A stretch of 64,000 nucleotides of DNA from Filosporella fistucella (GCA_030077755.1 JAQJZZ010000008.1:1364001-1428000), one strand, 5' to 3'. Positions 24,352 through 37,606 are shown, numbered from the stretch's first letter. Program-made: numbers and translations. The notes: generated by a model not told the origin, from the letters alone.

Positions 24352-25470
24352 TTTTCTGGAAGATGATGCTTTCAAGCAAGCCGGCGTATGATTACAGTAG
24401 CAAGCAAAGGGGACAGGTGTGAATGCTGGGATAGTGGGTGCTTCCGAGATGTACCGTGACCGCGATCGTGTTCGTGATCGATATCAACGCTTGGCCGAGG
24501 GTCAGCTCTGGGACCTTGAGAATTCCACAACTTCCATTGCCCTGCAGGTGGACCCAGCAAGATCACGTGAATTGACCTTGGCAGATCAGACACAGCCAAA
24601 CGAGATCATCACGCCGGCTCACAGTCGCCGAGCGACTTAAGGGTTTCTTTCTTCTATTCAAGTAAGGAAAATGTTGACGTCAGTCCTCGCAAAGTCACGT
24701 TCGTTTTTGGGTGAGCAGCTTTACCTTAGGTTCCTGCCTACCTACCCACCTCAGACTCCCGCGTCACTGTCAGGTCATTCGAGGACGTTATCTCCCTGCA
24801 ACTTCTAGGCCGAGACAGGCAACATCATGCGGTTTGTTGATTGCTTATTGGTAATTGGACTGGTTATCTGCTCCGGACGAAACTCCGAGTGCCATGCAGG
24901 GAGGAGGGCGTTGTCAATATTCAGGAACAACTCAAATATTCGTCCCGGAACGTAGAGTAAAGGTATTTAAAACACGCCAAGATGACAGTATTCAGTCTAT
25001 GTCAGCCGTCACACACCGGCTCTCAAGTCTTTGGACTTTAAAGCTCTATCAAGCAGCTTGTAGACCAGTTTTTAAACTATCCTTGCGGCTCCGGCATTTC
25101 CTTTCCTTCTGCTCTCTAGCCATCCGACGAAGCCGATTTCTGCATGACGTTGCATCCAGCAGCTCGAAAGGCAGGGATGGTCGCACCTTTCCAGACCCAT
25201 CTGCATTCTTTGAGATACTTTAATAGGAATTGCCAGCAGCTACTTCTCTTCTTTTCAAAATTATGTGCCTTTACTACCTCTCACATCGCGTCCAAATCCC
25301 ACCTAGGCCACAGCTATCACATCGGCGATTAAAGCGCTAGCACAATCGAATCGCTTTGTTTTGATAGCCAGTGTCCCAACGAAGGCCTTAGAATTTCTGG
25401 AAAAGGCACTCACCTACTTGCGAGTCATAAATTCCCACTCAAAGCATCTATCTTGGCAGCACCACCAACC
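24352..25470. promoter_or_regulatory. Divergent region, PFD1/ceramidase
   Basis: About 1.1 kb between divergent starts. It contains one perfect CRE palindrome (listed separately). Open frames here (for example 24419-24640 and 24855-25223) show no recognisable protein features. Confidence 0.45.
24675..24682. promoter_or_regulatory. CRE-type palindrome TGACGTCA
   Basis: Perfect 8-bp ATF/CREB-type site, 324 bases upstream of the PFD1 start and about 790 upstream of the ceramidase start. In fungi, bZIP factors of the Atf1 type bind such sites; occupancy here is inference. Confidence 0.4.
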
Positions 25471-26762
25471 ATGGAATTCGGGCTTCCCTCAATCAAATAC
25501 CCCTCAGCGCGGCCTCATGAGGGTTATTGGGCTCCAGTCACTTCGACAATTAACTGGTGTGAAGGTCCACAGCCTGATCCTTTCTGCATAACATCTGATC
25601 CTGACTTGATACTCTAGAGGACTACTACGCCACGATATATTCCGCAGAAATTGTGAATACGCTCACAAATCTCTTGTTCATTGCTCTTGGTATCAAAGGC
25701 ATTCGTAACTGTCTGAAGTATGAACATGATAGTGTCTTCACTGTGGCGTTCATTGGGTGTAAGACTCCCTGATGCCAATATTGAACATTTGAGGCACTAA
25801 TAGTTCCACAGATTTACTTGTTGGTAGCGGAAGTTTTGCTTTCCATAGCACACTAAAGTGTATGTCTATCCATTTGCCCAAACAATCAATTTGGCTCGTT
25901 GTTGACCAATCTATTCAGATCCAATGCAACTTGTGGATGAACTATCAATGATATATACCGTCTGTCTTATGTGCTATGCCACATTCTCGTTCTCTCAATC
26001 TAGGATGATTCGGAGACTGCTGGCAGCGGGCCTACTATCTTTGGCGGTTTTCATCACGGTTTGTCTGCATATTTTTTTCTGAATCGTCCAGCACGCAGAG
26101 AAACTGACTTTGAGACCTAGCTGTATTATCACTACCTTCAAGATCCTGTGTTTCATCAAAATGCCTTCGCCATCATCACTGCTGTCGTCCTTTTTCGGTC
26201 GATGTATGTCATGGAAGTCAACATCAGGCCGTCTCTGAAAGTAAAGTATGGCACCACATCCAAGAAAGCCAATGAATCTGAGACGCTATCAAAAACGGAA
26301 CGCCTTGCAAATGCACATCGCGATCGTGCCATACTCAAAGATATGTGGCTGATGGTCGGAATGGGATTGTCAATTTTCCTTGGTGGATTTGGGATTTGGG
26401 CTTTGGACAACAAATACTGCCCCACCATACGCAGCTGGAGGCATAGAATAGGTTTACCGTGGGGAATCCTTTTAGAAGGGCATGGCTGGTGGTAAGTGGA
26501 GCCCTCTTCCTAGGCTCCTGTACTAAGACTTCGCAGGCACTTAATGACAGGAATTGGATCATACTTCTATATCGTATGGGCCGTTTGGCTGAGGCACTGT
26601 CTGAACGAGCGCCAGGATGAATATGTGCTCAATTGGCCTAGCATATTCACTCTTCCGGAAGTCGTCCCAATCACAGTGGTTGAAAGCGCAAGAGGCTATG
26701 CCAAACCAGCAAATGGCCACACAAACGGGCACGCGAACAGAGAAGATAGAAAGTCTGTATGA
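25471..26762 (+). CDS. YPC1: Alkaline ceramidase (Ypc1/Ydc1, ACER family)
   Basis: Integral ER/Golgi-membrane hydrolase cleaving (phyto/dihydro)ceramide to sphingoid base and fatty acid. Six exons: 25471-25564, 25618-25758, 25812-25859, 25919-26058, 26121-26491, 26537-26762; 339 aa. The N-terminal metal-site loop NWCEEDYY and the following AEIVNTLTN helix match the family (W-x-E and the later Glu). The zinc histidines are in FHSTL and in EGHGWWH (two His four apart). Six or seven hydrophobic segments alternate through the chain. The first intron has a weak GTCCAC donor but restores CEED. The C-terminal tail is Asn/Gly/His-rich. Confidence 0.92.
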
Positions 26763-27384
26763 GCTTCGGATTCGTCGTGGGTAATTAGACTGTATCATTG
26801 GAATTGCGCGAATGGCGGATATACCCCTTGCTCGTTGATACTCCTGAATAAGAAATATGTATCTTCCTCACATCAATGACAGTGGAAGAGACATTAGACC
26901 AAACGTTGTTCCAAACCCCGTGCTAGAAATACCCAGCACTACACAGGTTGCCACGCTTCAAGATTTGATCTAGATCTTGTGGTTATTCGAAGGGCTCGAT
27001 CAATTTTCAGGGGACATTACTGTAGACTTATGCTCCATTTGCAGCCTTGCGCAGCCTCGCAAGCCTCAGTGGGGGCAGGATGGTAGGCAGGCACAGGGTT
27101 GGCCCTAGCGTATCCGTGGCATCTCCAAAAATGTGGTCTTAGACACGCAATGCAACTTCGTATTCACAACCATTTTGCTGTGCCGCACTATTGAGAGCTT
27201 TCAGTCATTCCTATGTGCAATAGCACTTCCGAATCTAAAGTTCATGAATGAATTTCGTCTTACAGCTTCAACAGGCGAGCCCGCAACACCTTATGACTTT
27301 GCGATAACCTGTGATGTGTAACCAACAACGACAGCTATTCACGCGACAAACGCCCTCGAGAGAATCGATTTGGAGCTTTGAGAG
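26763..27384. other. Intergenic, ceramidase-TMF1
   Basis: About 620 bases between same-strand genes; only short ORFs. No repeat or RNA gene recognised. Confidence 0.4.
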
Positions 27385-30115
27385 ATGGCGGCCTCATCTA
27401 AGCAAACATCGAGATGGGGGTCGTTTCTTCAGCAGGCCGTGGCAGGAGTAGAATCGAGGCTCGATACCATACTTGCTGAAGGGGACGAGGCTGTTGCCGC
27501 GCCAAAGAAGCCAACTACTCCAACCCCCGCTACATCTGCAACAAAATCTGAAGGTGAGCAGGTAATTTCAGGAGATATTCTTCATCTGGCTAACAATATG
27601 GCGAATAGGTGTTTCTCGGACGGCGTCTACCTCAAATAAGCCAAACGATCGTTTGCAGGAACGTCTTGCCCGGGCTATTGCTGCTAAGAACAATGCACAA
27701 AGGTCAGACAGTCGGCCGGACTCCCTAGCACTTTCTTCGGGGGTACCATCGCGGACAGGCAGCCCTGTTACTGTCAATGAGAGTCCAAGGCAGAGCATAG
27801 AGGTGTCGATATCTGGGACAGATGGGAAGGATAATAGAGACAAGTCTCTGGCTCCCAACGATATCACCTTTCAACAAGAAAGCACAGAGGGCGATGTTCC
27901 AAGACAACAGGATATAGCAGACACTCAATCTCGTCCAGAAAGCAGGCAGAATGCTCATGGCCTCAGCTCCAAGGAACTTGAATCTCTCCCACGGCTTTCT
28001 GTAGAGTCGGCAAGATCAAGCGTACCTAGGGATTCCATCGACCTAATTAGGCACGAACTCCCACGCTCTTCAACAGAAATCGTCTCGAATGAGCAACCCG
28101 GCAATGGCTCAACTGTGCTCAGAGCTTCTACAGAATATGATAGCCGATTGAAACAGCTCCAGGCAGACTTTGAGACTTCAGAAATACAGCGCCAAGAAGA
28201 AATCCATGGCTATATCGAACGAATCGACGCACTGCAGTCCAAACTTCAGTACCTTGCCAAGGAGAGTGCAGAGGCGGCTCGAAAAGCCAGTGGATCAGCG
28301 CCAAGTGGGAGTCTGGACAAAAAGCTGGCGGAGAAGGAGGAGCAGGTAGCTCTCCTAATGGCCGAGGGACAAAGTCTCTCCAAGAAGGAACTCAATCACC
28401 TCACAACAATCAAGAAGTTACGGGTCAAGATCCAAGAAGACAGTAAAGAAGTCACCGAGGCCAAGAATAAGCAAGAGAAGGCTGAAAGAGATGTGACTAT
28501 CATGCTGGAGCGATTGAGGAGAGCAGAGGCATCGGAAAAGCGATTGGCGGAGAGCCAGAAGCTCATCACACAACTCCAAAAAGATATCGACAGCTTAAAG
28601 TCGGAGAAGGATATCAAAGATGCCACTATATCCAACTTGAAAAATGATCTGGAGGAAGCAATATCTGAGGGAAAGGAGGCTGAGGCCAAAATTGCAAATG
28701 AAGCGTTAGAACTTGAGAAGCAACGAGTCAAAGATCTTGAAGAGGAGCTTTCAAATATGAAAATCGAGAAGAGCCTGGTAGCGGATCGAGCGCAAGCGCA
28801 AGTCAAAGAACTCAAGGAGAAGATGGACAAAGAGGCAGAGCGCGTTAGGATTATGGAATTAGAAATGAAGAATGAGCAGCAAATGTTAGAAAGCAAGCTG
28901 GAGGTTATGAGAGCTCGGGCAGAAGAGGTTTCCTCGGGAGCCACTGGGGATGCTCAAGCGAAACTGCTTCGACAAATCGAAACCCTTCAGACGCAATACG
29001 CTGTAGCGAGTGAAAATTGGCAAGGCATTGAAGCCTCTCTCATTGCACGAGCGACGAGTCTTGAAAAAGAGCGTGATGAGGCTGCAAAGAGAGAGGCTGA
29101 TGTCCGGAAGAAGGCCAGAGAGATCGTAAGTTGAGCCTCTTACGGAATTCCCTTAAATTATGCTAATCCGAGGCAGACTATGAAAGCCAAGCGGAATGAG
29201 GATGAACTAGAGGAGACGAGATCCAAGTTGCCAACTATACAGCAAGAGCTCAATGAACAAAAGGCAAAGCTTGACAGTTTGCAAAAGAGAGCGGACGCTG
29301 CAGAAGCTGCTTTGATCGAAGCGAAAGCTTCGTTTGAACAGGAGAAACAAGCTTGGAAATCAGAAACGCAAAACCGCATTGACGAAGAGAGACAGAAATG
29401 GCATGAAGATATGACCGGGCCAGGTTCGATTGGATACAATAGAGCGGACTCGCCTGTAGCGTCCACTAGACGTGGCTTGACTACTGAATTCCTTGGACTT
29501 CAAAACCTGCAAATCCGACGAGCATCAGCTCGCTCTGTAAACAACGACGCACCGTCGTCTGCAGGGTTCTTAGCTCGTCGTCCTTCAGCCCAGCCTCTCC
29601 GAAACTCGTCAGGAAACGGGACACCGACAAGACAAGATTCTATCCAGTCACTGAAGGTCAATGGCGAGGTGGACGCAACGTCTATACACACGGATCATGA
29701 TGACTTCTTCGAGAATAACGCCTCTCCCTCATCACCACATCAGACTATCAATGATATGGTATCAGTCTCCACCGCAGGAGCCGGCCCATCTGTTCAACTG
29801 GTAGAAAGAATGAGCTCTGCTGTTCGACGTCTGGAGACGGAGAAGGTTGCTACGAAAGAGGATCTTTCAAGACTTGCTGCTCAACGTGATGAAGCTAGAG
29901 CCGAGATTGTGTCTCTCATGCGTGAAGTCGAAGCAAAAAGGGCGGCAGACGCAAGAGTAACACAGCTTGAGGCAGAAATTGCGGATATCAACTCTAGATA
30001 TGAGACAACACTAGAGATGTTGGGAGAGAAGAGCGAGATGGTGGATGAGCTAAAGAGTGATATTGACGATATCAAGGCTATGTATCGGGAGCTGGTCGAG
30101 AGGACAGTCAAATAA
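27385..30115 (+). CDS. SGM1: TMF1/Sgm1-type golgin
   Basis: Long coiled-coil Golgi tether of the TMF family, which captures vesicles and binds Rab6/Ypt6. Exons 27385-27553, 27609-29125, 29177-30115; 874 aa. The N-terminus has the conserved motif RWGSFLQQAVAGVESRLDTIL, typical of golgins of this type. A Ser-rich disordered region (about 60-230) follows, then roughly 400 residues of near-continuous heptads (LEKQRVKDLEEELSNMKIEK and similar). A second disordered segment precedes the C-terminal TMF 'TATA-binding' coiled coil ending DIDDIKAMYRELVERTVK, the end conserved across fungal homologues. Splicing the first intron joins SEG to VSRTAS in phase. Confidence 0.9.
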
Positions 30116-30560
30116 ATGGCTGCGGTGCGAAGCTCTTCGAGACTCGGATACTGTTCTGAGGCAATCCTCGTGAGATGGGTGTACAGCCGAGTTAATCTTG
30201 GCATAGAAATGGATGATGAGGATATATGACGGTCGGTTGGCAGGGCGTTATTAGAGGAGCATTCTAGGCGCTTTGCGTCGCTTGCAAGTACTTGTATTGT
30301 AAGATTAGGGCATAAGACTTTGTGGCAAAATTGATCATATTGCGACAGACTTCTTGTTTCTACCGGTGATGGACATTGACACCTTCAGAAGGTTTATGAG
30401 ACCAAAGCTTGAAACATACTACATGATGTTCTGTTATTCTAATTACAGTTTAGAGGTCTAGAAGGACAACAATTACCAACCCTAACCCAGTCTGAAAGCA
30501 CCATCGCTAATATGCGAAGAAATCTATCATCCAATCTATTTAAGGCATTTGGTTCATATA
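30116..30560. other. Intergenic between convergent genes
   Basis: About 445 bases, AT-rich, presumably 3' UTRs. Nothing recognised. Confidence 0.4.
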
Positions 30561-33500
30561 TCATGTACTCCTCTTCTCTTCTTTCTTTCCTTTGAACGGC
30601 TTCTTGACAGCGTCCACCAACTTGCCCCCAAGGGAGAAAATGTAGCCAAAGCCAAACGACCATCCTCTGATTCTCACTGTATAGATGAAGAAATATACAA
30701 GTGCCCAGTTGGAGATACAGAACGCGAGGAAAATACCAAAGTATCTCCACTTGTCTTTAGGCTCAATATTCAAGGTAGCCATATAGTCCACTCCAGAGCT
30801 ATATGGACAATAGCCACAGTTTGTGGTAGCATCCTCGTTTGTCAGATATCCTGGGGAACTCAAGTTGAAGGCTCCGGCGTATTGACCACAGGTCTGACCG
30901 GGAGGGGGGTTAAAATAAGCTGCTTCTTGAGGGGCACATTGGATGGGCGTATTGTTCAATGTAGCTGCAAGGACGCCACCAATCCAATATGTACTTGGGT
31001 TGACATAGTACATCCAATAGCGCCAGAATGCGGAGAGCTGGGCATAGGGCCGGACGACTCCGTTGAAGAGCGAGAACATAACGAAGAAGAATGGCAAGAC
31101 ATTTGCGATGACCGTGAACGAGGGAGCGAATGCACAAATCCATTGTCCCCAAGAAGCTTGGAACAGGAACTAAAATTATCAGTACAAGTCTGGAACAAAA
31201 GGATTTGGGATAACTTACGAACAGCACTGTCATCAAGTAGACATAGCCAGATGTCGACGAGTCAGTTGGAAGGCCTGTTGGCCAGTACCACAATGCCCAA
31301 TAAATTGTCGCCCCAATGATCGCAATGGGGATTTCCGTAACAACACTAGCTGTACAGAACGCTACCCAGCCGTAAATTTTTGAGGGGTTCTCTCTTGCCT
31401 CCCATAGAGCGCGGTTCTGGTAGAACATGGGAACGACGGCGTTGACGATGGTAGGCTATGTCGAATTAGTGCTAATACTATGCATGAGGGCGTGAACAAT
31501 CCATTCGTCCATAGATTAATGCGAACGATATTGCAAGGGACTCGTAGAAAAGGTACATACTGGTATCAACAAAATCAAGAACGATGTGAACATTCTGTTT
31601 TGCATATCTGCAATAGTATTCTGAAGCTGCCAGTATGAAAAACCATTAAAAACACCGACAATTACTGAGGTAAAGAGCTTCCCATAAAGGTAGGATGGAT
31701 CTCTCCAGTGTTGCTGGAACATTCGCATAGTTAACTCTTTTGTCTGCAATGCCACTGGTGATGCAAATTCATGCAGCTCGGTGAATACACGAGGCTCAAT
31801 CTTGCCTCTCTCGTCAATGAGGCGCTTGATTTCTTGTATCAGCTCCTTATTCTGCTCGGAATTGAGCCACTCTTCGTTCCAGTTGAGTTTCTTGCCATCA
31901 CGCTTAGTGCTCTTTGCTGCCGTTTCAAGAATAAATTCAGCCTGTACATAAGTTAGCCGGGCTAGACTATAGTCATAGCAAGCCAACATTATATGACGGG
32001 TCTTCTGCATCTGGGAAACGCTGTGAATACTACATACCACATTCTTGTTTGGTGGACATTGTACCCCTCGCTTTGCAAAATACTTAATAACGTCTTTCCC
32101 ATTATCTCCAACTGGTCCAAAATAGAAGGTGTTTCCACCAGGATTCAAGGCAAGTATCATGTCGAATTCTTGTATGAGAACAGACGATGGCTGATGGATC
32201 GTGCAAATGATTGCCTGACCAGAGTGTGCCAGTTTTCGCAGAAATCTGACGATGCTGTACGCCGATTGAGAATCAAGGCCGGAGGTTGGTTCGTCCAAGA
32301 AAAGAAGAAGGTTTGGCTTTGCAGCAAGTTCCACCCCTATCGTAACACGTTTTCGCTGCTCCACTCCCAGGCATCGGATCAAAGCATCCTGCATATCCCC
32401 AAGTTCAAGAAGGTCGATGATCTTGTCAACATATGCAATTTTTTCTTCCCTCGACACCGATCGGTCTTGGCGAAGGATAGCAGAGAATTCAAAAGCTTCT
32501 CTAATGGTAGCGGTCTGGCAATGTAGATCCATCTGCTCGACATAACCGGTGCCTCGTTGAAATTCTGTACCAAGTGGTCGACCATCAACAAGCATATCGC
32601 CGGAAACAACTCCCATTTTTTGACGCTGAGCCAGAGTGTTTAAAAGAGTTGTCTTTCCAGCTCCAGATGCGCCCATTAAAGCCACCACTAGCCATCCCAG
32701 TCAGCTTCAATTCATTATAAATTTTGCACTCATATAAACTTACTAACACCAGGCTTTGCGTAGCCGTTGACCTTGCTCAAAAGCCTACGTTCTCCGCCTA
32801 GGTATGGGACCGAGTATTCAATGTCCTGAAAAGTGAAAACACCATCAGAACCAGAGATTTTCTGCAGAGCCTCATCTTCTCCCGCACCACCGAGTGTCTG
32901 ACTAGTCTCGGAGGATCCTCCGCTGGTGGGGTGTTTTTGAGTTCCTTTCTCAATATCCGAAGGTGCAGTTGCAGCCTTCACTTTCTGCTTGGACGCCTTG
33001 GATTTTTTAAACTCAAGAACTCCACCAGAACTCGAAGTGAAGTCAAAAAGTTCTGTAGCAATAATCGTTATGACAATATAAAGAACGGTGAACGCAATTA
33101 CTATGAAATTGTCAATTTCAGTCACCAGTTATGGGAAATTATTGCACGTACCAACACCAAAATTTCTCCATAAATTGCTTCGGGAGTAGTTAAACGAAAC
33201 ATCAAGGTATCTAGCTCCTGGAACGTCGAGCGACCCCACCTCAGCACCCGTAAACGCACAGCCTTGGTATGCCGGATTATCGTACCCAGGGCCGTTGGGA
33301 ACAACTTCTGAAGGCGCACAAGCCAAAGACCTGTCATAAAACTCGTCTGTAACAACACTCTCAAAGCTGTAAGCTATCGGATTGACCCAGTACAGCCAAC
33401 CGAACCAAATGTACCGCCCCAAAAGTTGTGGTCGAGGTATAACGTATCCAGTGTAGATACTTTGTGTGTGGTCAGTAGAAATACTTTAATTCGAACAGGC

Positions 33501-35852
33501 AACTTACATGAGGAGGTTCAGGGCGATACCAGAGAAACGAACAGCGTCATCAATTGCTGGCGAAAGTGCCGCGAACATGCGATACAATGCTGTGATGCAT
33601 ATCGTAGTGATATAGACGAAAAGCAGATATATCCAGAATTTGCTGACGTTAACATCGAGCTCTGTCAGGAAATACATGATAATTGTGAATGGAATGACTT
33701 GAATCAGTAGCATCGGGAGATCTTGTAACACTCTAGCGATGGCAACGGCTGAAGGTCGATAGAAGGCGTAGTCGTTGTGGCGGGCAATTATAGCCCTCCC
33801 AGAGACAGCTTTCATCAACTCAGATAATTGAAGCCAGCCTAGAAATAGGATAGAGAAGAATAGTGAGCCACCTCTTGAGAAAGCGCCATGCGTATTCTTC
33901 GACTGCCCGTAAAAGAGTGAACCAACAATTAGAGCATTGGAAATAATAACTGGAAATGAATCAGCGTTTGATAATACAGCAACTTCAATAGACTATTATC
34001 TCATTGTGAAACCTACTGAAAAACTTTGTATACAGTGTAGTTTTGTCGCCTAAGGTGAGGAGGAACTCTCGCTTGGTGCAGGCAAGCACTTGACGAATGA
34101 AAGAAACGGTATACGGTGATCTTTTCGAAACAGTTTTCGACTTAGTCTCTCGGACAGATTGCTTAAATTCTCTTGCATCAGCATGGCCAGTCTCGTGCAG
34201 CATCTTCTCGTAGCCTTCAACATCCTTGAGGACATCCTGATATGCTTGACTTTCTCTGAATGCCTTTTCAAGCTCGATAGGCCCCTTAGGAATTAGTCCG
34301 TCAAAGTCGTCCCTAAATCTTCGCTCTGTCGGATCCGTACAGGCTGTGAGGAAATCTGCTGTTGTCTGTCGATCCAGACACCGGTAGCCCAAATCTTTGA
34401 AGTACTGCTTCGCTCTGTTTGCAGGGCCCTGGTATATCATCCGACCCGCGTCAATGACCAAAACTTTGTCCATCAACTCATAAATTCCTTCGCCCGCTTG
34501 ATATAAAGTAACAAGAGTCGTTCGATTACTAATGTCGGTCATTACTCGTAAAGAGTTGGCATAGTCGAGAGCGGTCGACGCGTCTAATCCTCGAGTGCTA
34601 TTGTCCCAAGCCACCACGGTTGACTTAGTTGCGAGAGTTTCCGCAATGGACACTCGTTTTCTTTCGCCTCCAGATATACCTCGTACAAATGCCTAAACTC
34701 AGCTCGTTAGTCTATAATCCGAAAATGAGGTTTCAACGAGATCAGCGCTTACATCACCAACCAAGGTATGTCTAGTATGCGAAATCCCAAACATTTTAAG
34801 TAGTGCGCTGATGATGACTGGGATATCTCCCTTCTCATGTTTTTTGGTCTTGTTGAGCAGTGAAAAATCCAGTGTCTGCTCCACTGTAAGACTTGGAAAG
34901 TGCTGGTCATCTTCTTCGTTGTAATTAACTTCTCCTCTGTAATGTTTCGATAGTTCGGCAGCCAGTATTCCGCCGTAAGAGACATCGCCCTTGACTCCAG
35001 CAAAGCCGGCTCTCTTGTTCGAAACCGCCTTGAGGAAAGTGCTACAGCCACTCCCCGGACGTCCGAGAACTAAAAGCATCTCACCATCCCGCACTACTCC
35101 AGTGAAATTGTGAATTAAACTTCGTTTCTCGGAAGCAGCTCCTGGCTGTGGGAGGATAGATATGAATCTCGCAAGCAGTTTGTATAGATCAGGACCAAAT
35201 GTCTAGTCCAAGTCAGTTATGTTCTGATGCTGAATTGCACTTCACGCTGAGGGCCTTGCTTCAATGTCCTAAGAACACTTACGCCAATTATAGCAGATGG
35301 CAATGTTTTGACAAAGGTAGTCGTCGCACCAACACCTTCAACTGTGAGGTTGCGGTAGACCAGCCCGACCTTCTTAGCTGACCTTCCTTCCTCTCGTTTT
35401 TCGAAATGCCCATCTTTGAGAAAATCTCCCAGTTTAAAGTCTTCTTCCTCCTCCTCACCCTCAGGTTTCTGCTCGCCCCGAGATTCTAGGTCTGCCTCCG
35501 GCCGATGAGACGCAGTGGTTGTGCTTTTCCGTACGCCAACGCCGGAGGTTCTCGTACTTTTGTGACTTTTATGACTTTTCTCCGTCTTCGAAGTCCGAGT
35601 TCTCGAAAGATTGGTGAGTTCCCTCCGCATATCCTCATATTCAAGCATTGCATTTCGAAAATTGACCGGTCCACCGACGTCACGCTCACCCCAAGTCCCT
35701 TGAGTCAGATCCACTCCGGAAGCAGAGGCGGAGGACTCTTCGGTATCTGGGGTATAGTCGATGGTGTTTTCAGCATTGTGCAGAGGAATAGCAGTGCCCT
35801 CCCGGACGTTTGCGTTCACTGTGAACATGCGATCCGACTTGGAAATAAACAT
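30561..35852 (-). CDS. PDR-type full-length ABC transporter (ABC-G)
   Basis: Plasma-membrane drug/lipid efflux pump with (NBD-TMD)x2 order. Ten exons on the minus strand: 35852-35283, 35202-34753, 34692-34017, 33949-33508, 33459-33152, 33100-32744, 32687-32038, 31941-31561, 31455-31219, 31169-30561; 1559 aa. NBD1 has the degenerate PDR Walker A GRPGSGCST (Cys for Lys), the signature ISGGERKRVSIAE and degenerate Walker B VVAWDNSTRGLD. NBD2 has canonical Walker A GASGAGKTT, signature LGVEQRKRVTIGVEL and Walker B LLFLDEPTSGLD. Together they keep one competent ATP site, as usual for PDR pumps. About 190 N-terminal residues are disordered and Lys/Ser/His-rich. The ATG at 35852 is the first in frame; 35828 is an alternative. 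The substrate is not predictable. Confidence 0.93.
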
Positions 35853-36806
35853 GCTGAAAGCGGTCCTCTGCAACTCTTGAGATGGTCGAAGAAGGGTAGA
35901 AAAAAGACGAGAGAGAGATACGTCAACATATACTACGGCAATGAAAACATACGCAATGATAGCTTGTCCCTAGCGCAGACCAAATAAGGGTAACGGCAGT
36001 GGAGTACTTTTGAGCTGGTCGCTCACTCTGTATCTTAACCCCATGCTCATAAGTACTCATTAGAAATCAACTTAAAAAAGCCCTCACCGCTTCCGTGGGC
36101 ATAGAAGAAACGGCCTTTAACGGCGGTCAGATTCGAGTGGGTAGGGACTGTACCGTAGCTCAACTCGAGAAAATTTGGGGAAATATTTCCCATGGCCAAT
36201 GGACGAAATCCCAACAATCGGATTTAAGCACAGGCACGCAAGCAGCTTGCAGCAGGCCCATTTTTCGATATGACGGCATGTAGAAATTGTAATGTTAGCG
36301 TGTGCAGTGGGTGGTGGAGGAAGACGCAGTATTTGACTCGTCGATGTTTCTTTTAGCTGTTTCTGCACTGTCGATCAACACCTCGCCTATGCTACCTTAC
36401 CCAGTCTCAATCTCAGGGGCCGTGCTACTCGACCATCGTCCGCGGCGATAACAAGCATTTTCGGACTTAATGTACAGAAAAAAACAATCACGCTTGGTTC
36501 TGATGTTGGATGTTTTCAATTTCTCTGCCATGTTCGGCCTAGTCGTATCATCACTCAAGTTCAACGTATATGAATCAAGTCTCGTAAGACTCCAAGACGC
36601 CCACGAATTCTTTCGGGTCGACGACACTGATTATGTTGTATTCTTAGCCACCATCTCTTAGATTTATAAGCTCTATCAACCTTTCGATATCACTTTCCGA
36701 TTAACCGTATAAACACGAGGAATCATCGGCTTTAAGCTGTTTCGGCCGAAACTCACATGAAGGCAGCCCTTGGAGAGATCATTTGCTTTGATTTGGAACT
36801 TTACAA
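35853..36806. promoter_or_regulatory. Upstream region of the ABC transporter
   Basis: About 950 bases. Contains two near-matches to the fungal pleiotropic drug response element (TCCGYGGA): TCCGTGGG at 36092-36099 and TCCGCGGC at 36439-36446. Neither is perfect. No gene recognised. Confidence 0.3.
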
Positions 36807-37245
36807 TCATTTCTGTGCCTGACGAGACCAGTTAGTGGGAGTTCTAAGCTGCGTGACTGCTTACATAGCATGACTCAAGTGAGTCGCCTGAAGTTCTTCC
36901 ATCTGATGTTTCCGTTCCGCCAAGTGCGAAATGTGGCAGTTCAATGCCCATCAACTTTGTAGACTCAAAGAATGTCTTCAAACCAATACCCCGACCTTTT
37001 GGGGATTTGATATTATACTGCCGCTTCTGGCTTGTGTCGAATTTCAGGCGCCGGAATATGAATGAAGAAAGGTTTTCTCCCTACAGAGGATCGCAATGCG
37101 GAATCGGATAGCATGATATACATGAATCGAAAATAACTCGCTGTCTCGAGCGTATAATCGAGACGTTTCGCAACGCTCTCAGACCATGTGCATCTACAGG
37201 TTGCAATCGTTCAACCTTTGTATGAAGTTTCAGTTTGACTTCCAT
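36807..37245 (-). CDS. Possible three-exon small protein, unrecognised
   Basis: Exons on the minus strand: 37245-37138, 37080-36865, 36812-36807, giving 109 aa. The middle exon is an uninterrupted 72 codons (GENLSSFIFRRLKFDTSQKR ... GIELPHFALGG ... GDSLESCY). It is flanked by a TGTAG acceptor and a GTAAGC donor; the following 52-nt intron has a perfect CACTAAC branch site and a GGCACAG acceptor, after which the frame ends K-stop. The first exon (MEVKLKLHTKVERLQ...) joins in the same frame if a 57-nt intron with a weak GTTATT donor is removed. The splice signals are the evidence; I recognise no domain. A nonsense-mutated relic is the alternative. Confidence 0.35.
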
Positions 37246-37606
37246 CCGCTGCGAAGTACAGTATATTCTACCACATCCTCAAATTGCTAGATGGGGAGGG
37301 ATCGGTAGTAGGTAGGTAACTGGTATAGGTTACTCTCCGGAATTATGAATTTCCCTAATAGTCTATAGAGAGCTAGGAAATTGCTCATTTTCATAAAATA
37401 ATTCCATTTACAATATTGGTTTCGTTCTAACGCCTTGTAAATGCTGATCTCAATGAGAGTACTACGTTCATTGCCAGAGACCTGCTCCACATGGCAGGAA
37501 TAATCTCATTTTTGTCCTTTTCCCATTCCCAAATTCTATACATTGACCCACAGCGCCCCCACTTGTTACCCATATTCCAGTCCGTACCTCTTCCCACCAT
37601 CATGAT
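37246..37606. other. Intergenic
   Basis: About 360 AT-rich bases. A 67-codon minus-strand ORF (37287-37490) lacks recognisable features. Confidence 0.4.

Noticed and set aside
28396..28944. 182-codon Ser-rich minus-strand ORF
   Set aside because: Antisense of the TMF1 coiled-coil region, where Glu/Lys codons read as Ser/Leu/Phe on the other strand.
34950..35060. Broken Walker A (Cys for Lys) in NBD1 of the ABC transporter
   Set aside because: GRPGSGCST is the normal degenerate NBD1 of fungal PDR transporters, not a lesion.
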